DNA from: Oscillospiraceae bacterium
GTDB taxonomy: Bacteria; Bacillota; Clostridia; Oscillospirales; Acutalibacteraceae
DNA length: 40,335 bases
Direction: 5' to 3'
Assembly (NCBI GenBank): GCA_022650485.1
Contig: JALCPP010000013.1
Coordinates: 1 to 40,335 of the forward strand
The notes under the pieces were generated by a model. That model was not told where the DNA came from. It saw only the letters and a list, made by a program, of their open reading frames with translations, and made no database searches. Every line of letters begins with the position of its first letter. Position 1 is the first letter of the stretch. This document shows, one piece after another, positions 24,086 to 30,956 of the stretch. A program made the translations under genes and the position numbers.

Positions 24086-24298
24086 TCATTCAACTATCTG
24101 CCATTTATCCGAAAACAGTTCAATCATAGTTTCTTTCCATGGTACGCGCCCAAAGCAGCTTTCAACGTAGAGATACGGCGCCGTCATTTTACTGTGTTCA
24201 TCTGGGAACTGTGCTCGGATAACAACATCAGGTTTCCACTGAGGCAATCTCATTCCTTTTCCTTTTTTAACTTGTTCAAATGCTTCTCCGAAATTCAT
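24086..24298 (-). CDS. DUF2829 protein, candidate Tad2-like anti-Thoeris protein
   Basis: 70 residues with the DUF2829 layout: MNFGEAFEQVKKGKGMRLPQW at the start, PYLYVES in the middle, VPWKETMIELFSDKWQIVE at the end. This domain family includes Tad2, a phage protein that traps the cyclic ADP-ribose-type signal of Thoeris defence. Many DUF2829 proteins are untested and the pocket residues cannot be checked here. It lies in the lysis module between the coiled-coil membrane protein and holin, with an AAGAGG start site, so it would be expressed late unless it has its own promoter. Confidence 0.75.
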   Translation of the reverse strand: MNFGEAFEQVKKGKGMRLPQWKPDVVIRAQFPDEHSKMTAPYLYVESCFGRVPWKETMIELFSDKWQIVE

Positions 24299-24332
24299 AA
24301 ATAATACCTCTTTCCGCCGGGCTTACCGGCTT

Positions 24333-24617
24333 TTATTTTTTGTCATCGACAATTTCATCAATCCGATGATGCGCCTGCTTGGACGAACTCTCGACCGCAG
24401 TCAGGCGTTCGCCATGTTCGGACAGCACAGCATTGATCTTCGCCAGCTCCGTGCCTGTCCCTGACACACTGGATTTAATGTCATCCAGTTTCGTGTTGAC
24501 TGTGCCTTTCCATTCGCCGTCATTCAGAATCTTTTTATCCCGCCCTGCAATCCAGCCGGCAAGGCCGACAAAACAACCGATGACGGCTATTAATGCTCCC
24601 ACCTCAATCACACCCAT
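24333..24617 (-). CDS. Membrane-anchored coiled-coil lysis protein (XhlA/holin-like)
   Basis: 94 residues: an N-terminal membrane helix (VGALIAVIGCFVGLAGWIAG, about 6-25) followed by a charged coiled-coil-like region with regular hydrophobic spacing to the end. Its place between lysin and holin matches hemolysin XhlA-like holin partners, though classical XhlA has its helix at the C-terminus. ATG at 24617 follows GAGGTG by 7 bases; the frame is open to 24647. A spanin-like or holin-accessory role is inferred. Confidence 0.65.
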   Translation of the reverse strand: MGVIEVGALIAVIGCFVGLAGWIAGRDKKILNDGEWKGTVNTKLDDIKSSVSGTGTELAKINAVLSEHGERLTAVESSSKQAHHRIDEIVDDKK

Positions 24618-24627
24618 TCCGAACACC

Positions 24628-25533
24628 TCACTTAATTCTGTACGCAAACCGCTTCATCGGTTTCTCCCCCGGCGCGGCGGTATAGATTCCGGCTTCCGTT
24701 CCGGGCCGTCCGACCGCCACCAGTGCGAATAGCTGGTCGTTTCCGGTGCGCGGGAACGGCACAACGGTCACAACCCCGCCGGTCCCCGCCGTCAGGGATA
24801 CGTTCTGCGGGCATGTGGTTTTCACCGTGTAGTACTGACCGTGTGGGCGGGACAGGTCCATGGTCGTGTCAATCTGAACCGCGGTACGCGCGGATTTCGG
24901 ATAGCCGTTGTATCCACCTGCACGAATCATGGTCGGGTAGTCGCGGAACGACACGTCAATATCCACATTGCCGCTGATGCCGGGAATATGCCCGGCGCTG
25001 CCGGTCTGCTGGATATAGCACGGATAATCCGGTCCGCCGGAATAGTCGGCCAGCCATACATCGTATTTCTTAACCGCGTTTTTAAAACGTCCGGACCTGA
25101 TGAAATCAATATTCGTGTAGATGTTCACAAACCAGCCATAGGATTTCAGCCTGTCCAAAAACGCGCAGGCAAACGAATCAATTTCTTCGTTTGTCGGGTC
25201 CCGACCCATAACGCGCCTGAAATAATCGACGGAATTGTATTCGTAGTCATAGGCAATCGGGAATAACAGTTTGCCCCTGTACGGCTGCAATAACTGATTG
25301 CAGACGTCCGCTTCCCGCCGCGCGTCAGCCGGTGAAGTTGCATACCCGAAGTAATACCCACCAACATGCAGGCCATGCGCAAGTGCCTGATCTACATTTT
25401 CGCGGTAGTGCGGGTCAACCTGATTTGCCGTGTTGCCCATGCCGATGCGAACCAGAGCAAAATCAATTCCATGGGCGTCCACCTTGGACCAGTTAATATG
25501 GTTCTGATATTTTGATACATCAATACCATTCAT
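24628..25533 (-). CDS. GH25 lysozyme-type endolysin
   Basis: 301 residues. The GH25 muramidase domain covers about 1-200: GIDVSKYQ with Asp5, FALVRIGMG, GGYYFGYA and the catalytic pair in AYDYEYN (Asp96, Glu98). A C-terminal domain of about 90 residues (from 210) has beta-rich sequence with no cell-wall repeat that I recognise. It cleaves the N-acetylmuramic acid to N-acetylglucosamine bond. No signal peptide, as expected for holin-dependent release. ATG at 25533 follows AAAGGA by about 8 bases and gives the canonical GH25 start. Confidence 0.92.
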   Translation of the reverse strand: MNGIDVSKYQNHINWSKVDAHGIDFALVRIGMGNTANQVDPHYRENVDQALAHGLHVGGYYFGYATSPADARREADVCNQLLQPYRGKLLFPIAYDYEYNSVDYFRRVMGRDPTNEEIDSFACAFLDRLKSYGWFVNIYTNIDFIRSGRFKNAVKKYDVWLADYSGGPDYPCYIQQTGSAGHIPGISGNVDIDVSFRDYPTMIRAGGYNGYPKSARTAVQIDTTMDLSRPHGQYYTVKTTCPQNVSLTAGTGGVVTVVPFPRTGNDQLFALVAVGRPGTEAGIYTAAPGEKPMKRFAYRIK

Positions 25534-25580
25534 TTCGGTCATCCTTTCTGACATAATTTTAGCCGCCCCATACGGGACGG

Positions 25581-25715
25581 CTATGCTGTGTAATCCTCGC
25601 CAGTAATCGTTTTGTAATCAGCGGCGGGCAATTTACCTGCGGCAACCAGCGTTTTGATTCTGCTGATGTCCCACAGTAACGGATAATATTTTTTTGCGAG
25701 CGCTAAAACATCCAT
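25581..25715 (-). CDS. XkdX family protein
   Basis: 44 residues with a GGGGGTG site before ATG at 25715. It ends in ADYKTITGEDY, the usual C-terminus of XkdX proteins, preceded by a short helix and a KTLVAAGKLP segment. XkdX genes sit between tail fibre and lysis genes in Firmicute phages, as here; function unknown. A hairpin (AGCCGCCCC/GGGACGGCT, 25561-25582) overlaps its end. Confidence 0.8.
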   Translation of the reverse strand: MDVLALAKKYYPLLWDISRIKTLVAAGKLPAADYKTITGEDYTA

Positions 25716-25765
25716 TATAGGCTCACCCCCGTCATAACACTTAAATAGTCAACGTCTGCCCGGAG

Positions 25766-25993
25766 CTACTCCGTTGCAGTTGGCTGTGTATTTATTGGCC
25801 GCTGAGGAAATGCGGGTTCAGTTACGGTTGGTTCATTACCCCACGTATCCTCAACTTTTTGCACAATCTCAACCGGGCATTCCGATTCAAGCTGTGTGCG
25901 GCCGCGAACACTGTTGACATAGGCACGCACACCGTATTCATCTGAATGGATAGATACGCTGTTTTGTTTTAATGTATTAGGATAAATTTGCAT
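25766..25993 (-). CDS. Small tail-region protein, unknown
   Basis: 75 residues, ATG at 25993 about 8 bases after GGAGGT. The product starts MQIYPNTLKQNSVSI and ends in a Pro/Thr-rich tail. No membrane segment or known domain seen. Its position after the fibre-like protein and before XkdX suggests a fibre-associated or chaperone-type protein. Confidence 0.7.
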   Translation of the reverse strand: MQIYPNTLKQNSVSIHSDEYGVRAYVNSVRGRTQLESECPVEIVQKVEDTWGNEPTVTEPAFPQRPINTQPTATE

Positions 25994-26011
25994 AGCTTGC
26001 ACCTCCCACCT

Positions 26012-26629
26012 TTATTGCGTAATATAATCACCTGATATTGAAATTAAAAATGTATCAGTAATCTTGTCGGCACTGACGTCCCATGTGCCACCCGTAGATG
26101 ACATCGATTGTCCGATAGATATTTGTGTATCACCCGTAGCAATAGGCTGCACTGCTCCGCTAATATTGCTGATTCCATACAATGACGCTACAGCAAATGC
26201 CGTAATGGCATTTGCTGAGAACGGTAATCCACCTATTGCTAAATATCCGTCCATTCCACCTTTACTCGAAATTTCAATGTTTCCATCAACATGGCATTTT
26301 TGGCCAATCTTATACCATGTCCCTGATTGTGCGGTATATGTTGGCGCCCCTGCGACCGTATCACCACTTAGGGTCGGCGTCCACGTTCCACTTTCAGGCG
26401 CAGGGCATAGCCCCGCTGCAAGAAGCTGTGCCAGTGCTATATCAGACGTTAATGGAAGATCGGCAATAGTGCGGGACTGCGGTACTTTGGTATCAGTACT
26501 GTCCTTTACCGCTTTGACTGCCGCGTCAATCGCCGCCATATCAGAATTGTAATTGGTCAGAAATTTGATCGGGTCGCCAGCCGCATACTGTGACAAATTG
26601 TAGTTTGCGGTTTGATTTGATGTAGACAA
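26012..26629 (-). CDS. Phage fibre-like structural protein
   Basis: 205 residues, TTG start at 26629 right after the BppU stop, with a GGGGGTG site. The N-terminus (YNLSQYAAGDPIKFLTNYN, then DMAAIDAAVKAVKDS) is typical of fibre and baseplate attachment segments. The C-terminal 125 residues form a Gly/Ser/Thr-rich beta domain (from SGTWTPTLSG), similar to receptor-binding heads. Likely a host-recognition protein; that role is inferred from place and composition. Confidence 0.65.
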   Translation of the reverse strand: MSTSNQTANYNLSQYAAGDPIKFLTNYNSDMAAIDAAVKAVKDSTDTKVPQSRTIADLPLTSDIALAQLLAAGLCPAPESGTWTPTLSGDTVAGAPTYTAQSGTWYKIGQKCHVDGNIEISSKGGMDGYLAIGGLPFSANAITAFAVASLYGISNISGAVQPIATGDTQISIGQSMSSTGGTWDVSADKITDTFLISISGDYITQ

Positions 26630-27421
26630 TTAATTCACCCCCAAGAATGTTTTTGCACTGGTATCGAAATCTGCTGCAGAAATTTCCAGCGCGTCGAAGT
26701 TCTGTGCGGATTTATCGAGATCGTCCAGTTGCTGGGCTGTGACGGCAGCGCGGAAGATATACGCTGTCAGCTGATCGATGATATTTGTGCAGTAATCTAT
26801 TTGTCCAGTGAGAGGATTCACCATCTGATAGAGCTGCCCGGCGTTTTGTGCCGCTTGATTTGCAGCTATAGTCGCACTATTTGCAGACGTTGCAGCTGAA
26901 TTTGCCGCATTTGCTGCAGCACTGGAGGTATCGAGCGCGGTCTTTGCTTTCGTTAATGCTTCTTTTGCATCCGCTGCCGCCTGACTCGCGGTGTCCGCTG
27001 CCGTCTTGACTTCGTTGAGCGCTGTCACCAGTGCGCTGAATTCGTCTGTTGATTCCATCGCGCCGTCGAGGTTAGACGGTTGAATTTCCAGTACAGGGCC
27101 GACCGCTTTCAGCGTGTGGTTGTCTGGCCATGTAACCAGTATTTCGCAGCTTGCCCGCCCCGGAGCGGCGGTTACCTGATATGACAATGTAAATTTGCAG
27201 ACTCCTCCGGCGGTATCCGAAACTGTTCCGTCCATGAAAACAACCGTGCGGTCCGGCTTGTGGACGTACAGCCGCGCGGACGCGTCGGTCAGGTCAACGG
27301 CTTGCCCGGCAGAATCGATCAGCGTGATATTCAGAATTCTGGAATCTGCTTCGCCTTGTATGGCACGAATAGGGATAGGGGACTTATTCCACACGGGCAG
27401 AATGATGTTTTTGGTTGGCAC
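26630..27421 (-). CDS. BppU-family baseplate upper protein
   Basis: 263 residues, GTG start at 27421 with AGGAGG 7 bases before. The N-terminal domain (about 1-115) has the BppU pattern: ITLIDSAGQAVDLTDASARLYV, GVCKFTLSYQVT and EILVTWPDN. A long Ala-rich coiled coil follows (about 130-200), then a short C-terminal domain. It would link the baseplate to receptor-binding proteins. It is the first gene after the terminator/promoter hairpin at 27437-27476. Confidence 0.8.
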   Translation of the reverse strand: MPTKNIILPVWNKSPIPIRAIQGEADSRILNITLIDSAGQAVDLTDASARLYVHKPDRTVVFMDGTVSDTAGGVCKFTLSYQVTAAPGRASCEILVTWPDNHTLKAVGPVLEIQPSNLDGAMESTDEFSALVTALNEVKTAADTASQAAADAKEALTKAKTALDTSSAAANAANSAATSANSATIAANQAAQNAGQLYQMVNPLTGQIDYCTNIIDQLTAYIFRAAVTAQQLDDLDKSAQNFDALEISAADFDTSAKTFLGVN

Positions 27422-27433
27422 AGAACCGCCTCC

Positions 27434-27476
27434 TTGAAAAAAATTCCTTTCCGACGTAGAATTATGTCGGAAAGGA
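27434..27476. promoter_or_regulatory. Palindrome serving as minus-strand terminator and plus-strand promoter/operator
   Basis: TCCTTTCCGAC (27445-27455) and GTCGGAAAGGA (27466-27476) form an 11-bp dyad. On the minus strand it is followed by seven T (27437-27443): an intrinsic terminator just before BppU. On the plus strand TTGAAA (27434-27439), a 17-base spacer and TAGAAT (27457-27462) form a promoter whose -10 lies in the dyad loop, and the right arm carries the Shine-Dalgarno of the next gene. Confidence 0.65.
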
Positions 27477-27488
27477 GGTGAGAAAATA

Positions 27489-27704
27489 ATGGGTCTAACA
27501 AATGGAGAACGTAATTTTCTTAATATTGCAAAGAAAAAATATCAAGAAACGAATAAAAATGAATTTTCTTTTTCAGATTTAGGTATTGATGCGGAAACAT
27601 ACGAAGAAATTAAAAACTCATTGGAAGAAAAAGGCTACATAGAATCTTTAGGAAGCTATATAACCAAGCCATTCCGCATTACAGCAGAAGGACTTCAAAT
27701 TTAG
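27489..27704 (+). CDS. Small winged-helix-like protein, opposite to phage direction
   Basis: 71 residues, ATG at 27489 after AAAGGAGGTG, an ideal site. The sequence is helical at the start (TNGERNFLNIAKKKYQ), then LGIDAETYEEIKNSLEEKGY and a wing-like SYITKPFRITAEGL, resembling small winged-helix DNA-binding proteins. It is the only plus-strand gene in the prophage part. Its own promoter lies in a palindrome it might bind. Lower GC than its neighbours suggests separate acquisition. Function otherwise unknown. Confidence 0.75.
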   Translation: MGLTNGERNFLNIAKKKYQETNKNEFSFSDLGIDAETYEEIKNSLEEKGYIESLGSYITKPFRITAEGLQI

Positions 27705-27706
27705 TC

Positions 27707-27943
27707 CTACCTTTCAAGATCGGCTCTCTTTGCTGCAAGGGGGGCCGATTTATCTGTAAAGAAATCATTACCTAAAAATCGCTTTGCGTCTACAGTCATC
27801 GTCAGTTCAACGCCGTCATCACTGGCTGCGTCATGGCAATATATAAGTTTTTTTATTCCATCAACAGCGTGACCGTTAATATACAAAGCAGTGCAGTGTC
27901 CACAGCCCTGTATGACAATAGAGTTCTTTTCGTACAATTCCAT
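27707..27943 (-). CDS. Small phage protein (78 aa), unknown
   Basis: ATG at 27943 follows AAAGGAG by 9 bases. The product starts MELYEKNSIVIQGCGHCTALYINGH-type sequence (read to residue 20 only: MELYEKNSIVIQGCGHCTAL), has a CHD segment and a VELTMTVDAKRFLG strand, and ends in a charged tail. The layout recalls small phage proteins built of beta strands, but I know no function. It follows the secreted protein's terminator, converges on the winged-helix gene and ends 2 bases from it. Confidence 0.7.
   Translation of the reverse strand: MELYEKNSIVIQGCGHCTALYINGHAVDGIKKLIYCHDAASDDGVELTMTVDAKRFLGNDFFTDKSAPLAAKRADLER
27714..27757 (+). terminator. Possible terminator of the winged-helix gene
   Basis: ATCGGC and GCCGAT enclose an inner CTTTGC/GCAAGG stem, followed by TTTAT. 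It overlaps the end of the convergent 78-residue gene. Confidence 0.4.
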
Positions 27944-27970
27944 AGCTTGATTTCTCCTTTCGTGCATAAC

Positions 27971-27998
27971 AAAAGCCCTGCGCCGAAGCGCGGGGCTT
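27971..27998 (-). terminator. Terminator after the secreted-protein gene
   Basis: AAGCCCTGCGC pairs with GCGCGGGGCTT (one wobble) around CGAA; on the minus strand it is followed by TTTTG. Confidence 0.75.
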
Positions 27999-28021
27999 GG
28001 TTGATTCGGTTGTGGGGCGGG

Positions 28022-28549
28022 TTAAGCAACGGTCATTTTCACTCTTTGATCGCCATAGGTCATATACATTTCCTTGACAAATGAAATATCGGAATAAGGA
28101 ATCTTTAAGCTGCAACGCCCGTCATCCCAATAATAGATTTCATCACCGGCCGGATTGAGAATTTTAGCGCCGAGGTCTTTCAATGTCTGCGTGTCACCGG
28201 TGCCGCCTCCAAAATGAACATGAATACATTTGTTTGCGGTATCAATGCTCGACTGGAAACCACTAAAATTCACACTAACCGTTTTGCCAATCACGGTTCC
28301 GTCATGCAATTTTGTCCATGTGCTCGGGTCCGTATCGCAGGTTATTGCCGTTTCGTCAATCGTAATCTGCGGTCCTGCGTCTTTTACCTGTACCATAGTA
28401 ATTTTTCCGTCCTTTCCTACCTGCGTTTCCACATGTATGCCGGACGTAGAAGTTTTTACTTCCTCCGCTGCGGCTGGGAAACAAAATGCAGAGAGAAGTA
28501 CGAATAAGCAGGAAAGAGTCGATAATGCTTTTAACGTCCTATTTTTCAT
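28022..28549 (-). CDS. Secreted protein with signal peptide, candidate moron product
   Basis: 175 residues. A classic signal peptide (MKNRTLKALSTLSC, hydrophobic core LFVLLSAFCF, cleavage near AAA-EE) is followed by about 145 residues of mixed beta sequence with TWTKLHDGTVIGKTVSVNFS and EIYYWDDGRCSLKIPYSD. Not a structural phage protein I know. It has its own promoter and terminator, so it could be expressed from the lysogen and exported: a lysogenic conversion or superinfection-exclusion candidate. ATG at 28549 is 9 bases after AGGAGG; ATG at 28558 directly abuts that site. Confidence 0.75.
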   Translation of the reverse strand: MKNRTLKALSTLSCLFVLLSAFCFPAAAEEVKTSTSGIHVETQVGKDGKITMVQVKDAGPQITIDETAITCDTDPSTWTKLHDGTVIGKTVSVNFSGFQSSIDTANKCIHVHFGGGTGDTQTLKDLGAKILNPAGDEIYYWDDGRCSLKIPYSDISFVKEMYMTYGDQRVKMTVA

Positions 28550-28571
28550 TTTTCTCATCCTCCTGTTATTC

Positions 28572-28599
28572 AGTATACCCTCATTTTATGAGATTTCAA
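28572..28599 (-). promoter_or_regulatory. Promoter with palindromic spacer for the secreted protein
   Basis: Minus strand: TTGAAA (28594-28599), 16-base spacer, TATACT (28572-28577). The spacer holds CTCAT-3-ATGAG (28580-28592), an operator-like dyad. Confidence 0.65.
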
Positions 28600-28631
28600 G
28601 GTTTTACGTTCAAGAAAAGTCATCTTTGAAA

Positions 28632-30248
28632 TTAATCGTCATGTACTCCTACAATTATCCCATCTTGAATTTCAAGATAGCGCGTTTTCTCTCCGCCCCA
28701 ATGCATCACTGGAATATCGTCCGTAATACCTCGTTCACCGTTTGCGTAAATACTTCCGCCAGGAATTGTAAGCCTATTTCCAATTTCAAGACTCTTAGCG
28801 TACACTGCGCTACTTTCCTGCGCGTTCAGCGATAAATCCGGGGATTCGATGCTGACTTTGTTTCCTCCGACTATAAGCCCTGCCTGCCCACCGCAAGTGA
28901 TAGAACCAATAACGTCCCCGTCGTCATCTTTCCATTCTGCTTCACCGGCAAACGTACCGCTGCTAAGATAAAACTTGCCTTCCTCCAAGTCCAGCCACCA
29001 CGAGCCATCCTCCGACTCGATTCTGCCGGTTCGGATACAGGCCCCATCAATCTCCGTTTCACCGTTTTCAAGGTTCGAGATTTTCACCAGACCGGACAGC
29101 TCCAGCTTTTCGGCGGCAATTTTAATCTGTTCCGGGGAAACGTTGATTTCCGCAATCAGGCTGCCCTTGTCGGCTTTTAACGTGATCTGCCCGTTTAACT
29201 GGGTGATCTCCGTTTTGGCTTCCTCCACGCCCGCGTTTGCTTCGTTTGCCGACTTCTGTGCCGTTTCAGCTGTTTCCTGCACCACACTGATATTGTGCTG
29301 CACGGTCGGCACGACGGAGGACAGGGTCAGAACGTTTCTCTGCGGCTCTTTCGGATATTCCTTATACTCCATAATCTGGTGATCCAGCCGGACTTTCCGT
29401 CTCCGGTCAATCAGCGTGACGACTTTGTACATGGAAAACTCGAAATCTTTATATTTGACGCCGTCCAGCTTTTGAAGGTCGATCACGTCGCATTCGTAGG
29501 ACCGGACAGGCGCGGACAGGGAGGCGAGCCGCGCGATGGCGTCGGCTTTCAGGCTTTCCGGTACCGTGTAACGTTCATCCGACCAGTACCCGCAAACCAC
29601 TTTGTCACTGTATTGATGGTTTTCAACGTATTCTTTCCCGTCGTTTACATCCGCAATGGTCATCCCGCCTTTGCCATACGGATACAGCCGGGTAATGAAT
29701 TCATCGGTTTTTCCTTTAAACCCAAGGCCGCGCAGGTTCAATTCGTCGGTCAGGTATTCGCCGGAGGGCGTTGTGTTGTTCGGGTTGAGAACCACAACGG
29801 ACTTTTTAACCGTGTGCCATTCGAACGCGACGGAATATGTACTCAGCGCCTGCTTGATCACATCATAATCCGTAGCGTTTTCAAGATGAATCGTCCGGCG
29901 GATTTCCGGGTCGTACCCGGACACTGTCCATCCGGGAAGCAGAGAGGAAAGCAGGGCGGACAACGTGACGCTGCCGGAATCATATGCCTTGTGAAAATTT
30001 TCTTTCAGGAAGTCAAGGTCGACTTCACAGTCAATTGTTACCCAGGAACCCGGCTGGTCAATATACTTGACCAGATAGCCGTTGTCCCTGTACTCAACAC
30101 GGTTTTCCTCCGCGACATGCGTATAGGTTTCACTGTCGGGCTGCAGGTCAAATTCAAGGGTATCAAATCCGCCGTCAATGTGGGTGATGGAAAAGTTTTT
30201 CATGTCTGTAATTGGGCATTTCTGCCCGTTGTCATAAATAGAAAGCAT
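28632..30248 (-). CDS. Phage tail protein, tail endopeptidase/spike family
   Basis: 538 residues. The first 330 match the prophage tail (gp18/Tal-like) family found after Dit: LSIYDNGQKCPITDM, FDTLEFDLQPD, HLENATDYDVIKQALSTYSV, KTDEFITRLYPYGKGG and QIMEYKEYPKEPQRN. A coiled-coil stretch with alternating Glu/Ala (about 350-385) leads to a beta-rich C-terminal part ending in GGSIYANGERG. It forms the tail tip; peptidase activity is not evident from sequence. ATG at 30248 follows GAGGTG. Last gene before the moron cassette. Confidence 0.82.
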   Translation of the reverse strand: MLSIYDNGQKCPITDMKNFSITHIDGGFDTLEFDLQPDSETYTHVAEENRVEYRDNGYLVKYIDQPGSWVTIDCEVDLDFLKENFHKAYDSGSVTLSALLSSLLPGWTVSGYDPEIRRTIHLENATDYDVIKQALSTYSVAFEWHTVKKSVVVLNPNNTTPSGEYLTDELNLRGLGFKGKTDEFITRLYPYGKGGMTIADVNDGKEYVENHQYSDKVVCGYWSDERYTVPESLKADAIARLASLSAPVRSYECDVIDLQKLDGVKYKDFEFSMYKVVTLIDRRRKVRLDHQIMEYKEYPKEPQRNVLTLSSVVPTVQHNISVVQETAETAQKSANEANAGVEEAKTEITQLNGQITLKADKGSLIAEINVSPEQIKIAAEKLELSGLVKISNLENGETEIDGACIRTGRIESEDGSWWLDLEEGKFYLSSGTFAGEAEWKDDDGDVIGSITCGGQAGLIVGGNKVSIESPDLSLNAQESSAVYAKSLEIGNRLTIPGGSIYANGERGITDDIPVMHWGGEKTRYLEIQDGIIVGVHDD

Positions 30249-30257
30249 CGTTTCACC

Positions 30258-30953
30258 TCATAAATAAGTAGGGTAATAACTGATTGCTGCCGGGATAAAC
30301 CGGGACATGGAAATCACCGTGTCCGGGTGCTGCGGATCAAAAACAGGAAAATCCGTCAGGCCGGTTTCTGAAAATTTGTTTGTTCCGTTCTGTGTGACAG
30401 CCTTTTCAATGCCGTCAATAACTACCTTTGCGCCGTTCGGAATGTCGTTCAGCGTTATGCCGCAGATTGTGAAATCGGGCAGTGCGTCCGGAGCGGTAAA
30501 TTCAATCCTGTAACCCGCCGGGGCTGTACCTCCATAGTGCAGCGAAAACGGACTGCGGGGAATATCCACGGATACCAGCGCGGTATGCTGAACACTTTGA
30601 AACACCAGCGTGAACTCCGCAATCCAAGGGGTGGGCCAGTCGACTTCCGAAACACCGGACAGCGCCGAACGATAATAATATCCATCCGGCATCAGCAGCT
30701 CCGTTGTTTTGTTGACGGCCAGAACCAGCGCGGAATATTTTTGCATTGCGTCCGCGTAATCCGCACCGATTACATCGACCGTCGCGGTCAGGCATTTCGG
30801 CGTGATTTCAGATTTTAGCAGCCGGGGGAATGCGTAATTGTTTCCCGGTGTAATCGTGTTGGTCAGAACCGGCGCACCCGGCTTCCAGTCCAGCAGCTTC
30901 GCCCCGTAATCGGAGAGGGGCATTCCATCTATATACATCGGTTCTGTCGGCAT
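30258..30953 (-). CDS. Distal tail protein (Dit-like)
   Basis: 231 residues between the tape measure and the tail endopeptidase genes, the fixed place for Dit. The N-terminal part (MYIDGMPLSDYGAKLLDWKP) is typical of the Dit/phage tail component family and the C-terminal half is a galectin-like beta domain with HYGGTAPAGYRIEFTAPD. It makes the hexameric hub at the tail tip. ATG at 30953 follows AAGGGA by 7 bases. Confidence 0.8.
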   Translation of the reverse strand: MPTEPMYIDGMPLSDYGAKLLDWKPGAPVLTNTITPGNNYAFPRLLKSEITPKCLTATVDVIGADYADAMQKYSALVLAVNKTTELLMPDGYYYRSALSGVSEVDWPTPWIAEFTLVFQSVQHTALVSVDIPRSPFSLHYGGTAPAGYRIEFTAPDALPDFTICGITLNDIPNGAKVVIDGIEKAVTQNGTNKFSETGLTDFPVFDPQHPDTVISMSRFIPAAISYYPTYL

Positions 30954-30956
30954 GTG

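Noticed and set aside
29295-30263. Plus-strand open frame of 322 codons
   Set aside because: Antisense to the tail endopeptidase gene, which has clear family motifs; no start signal or recognisable domain.
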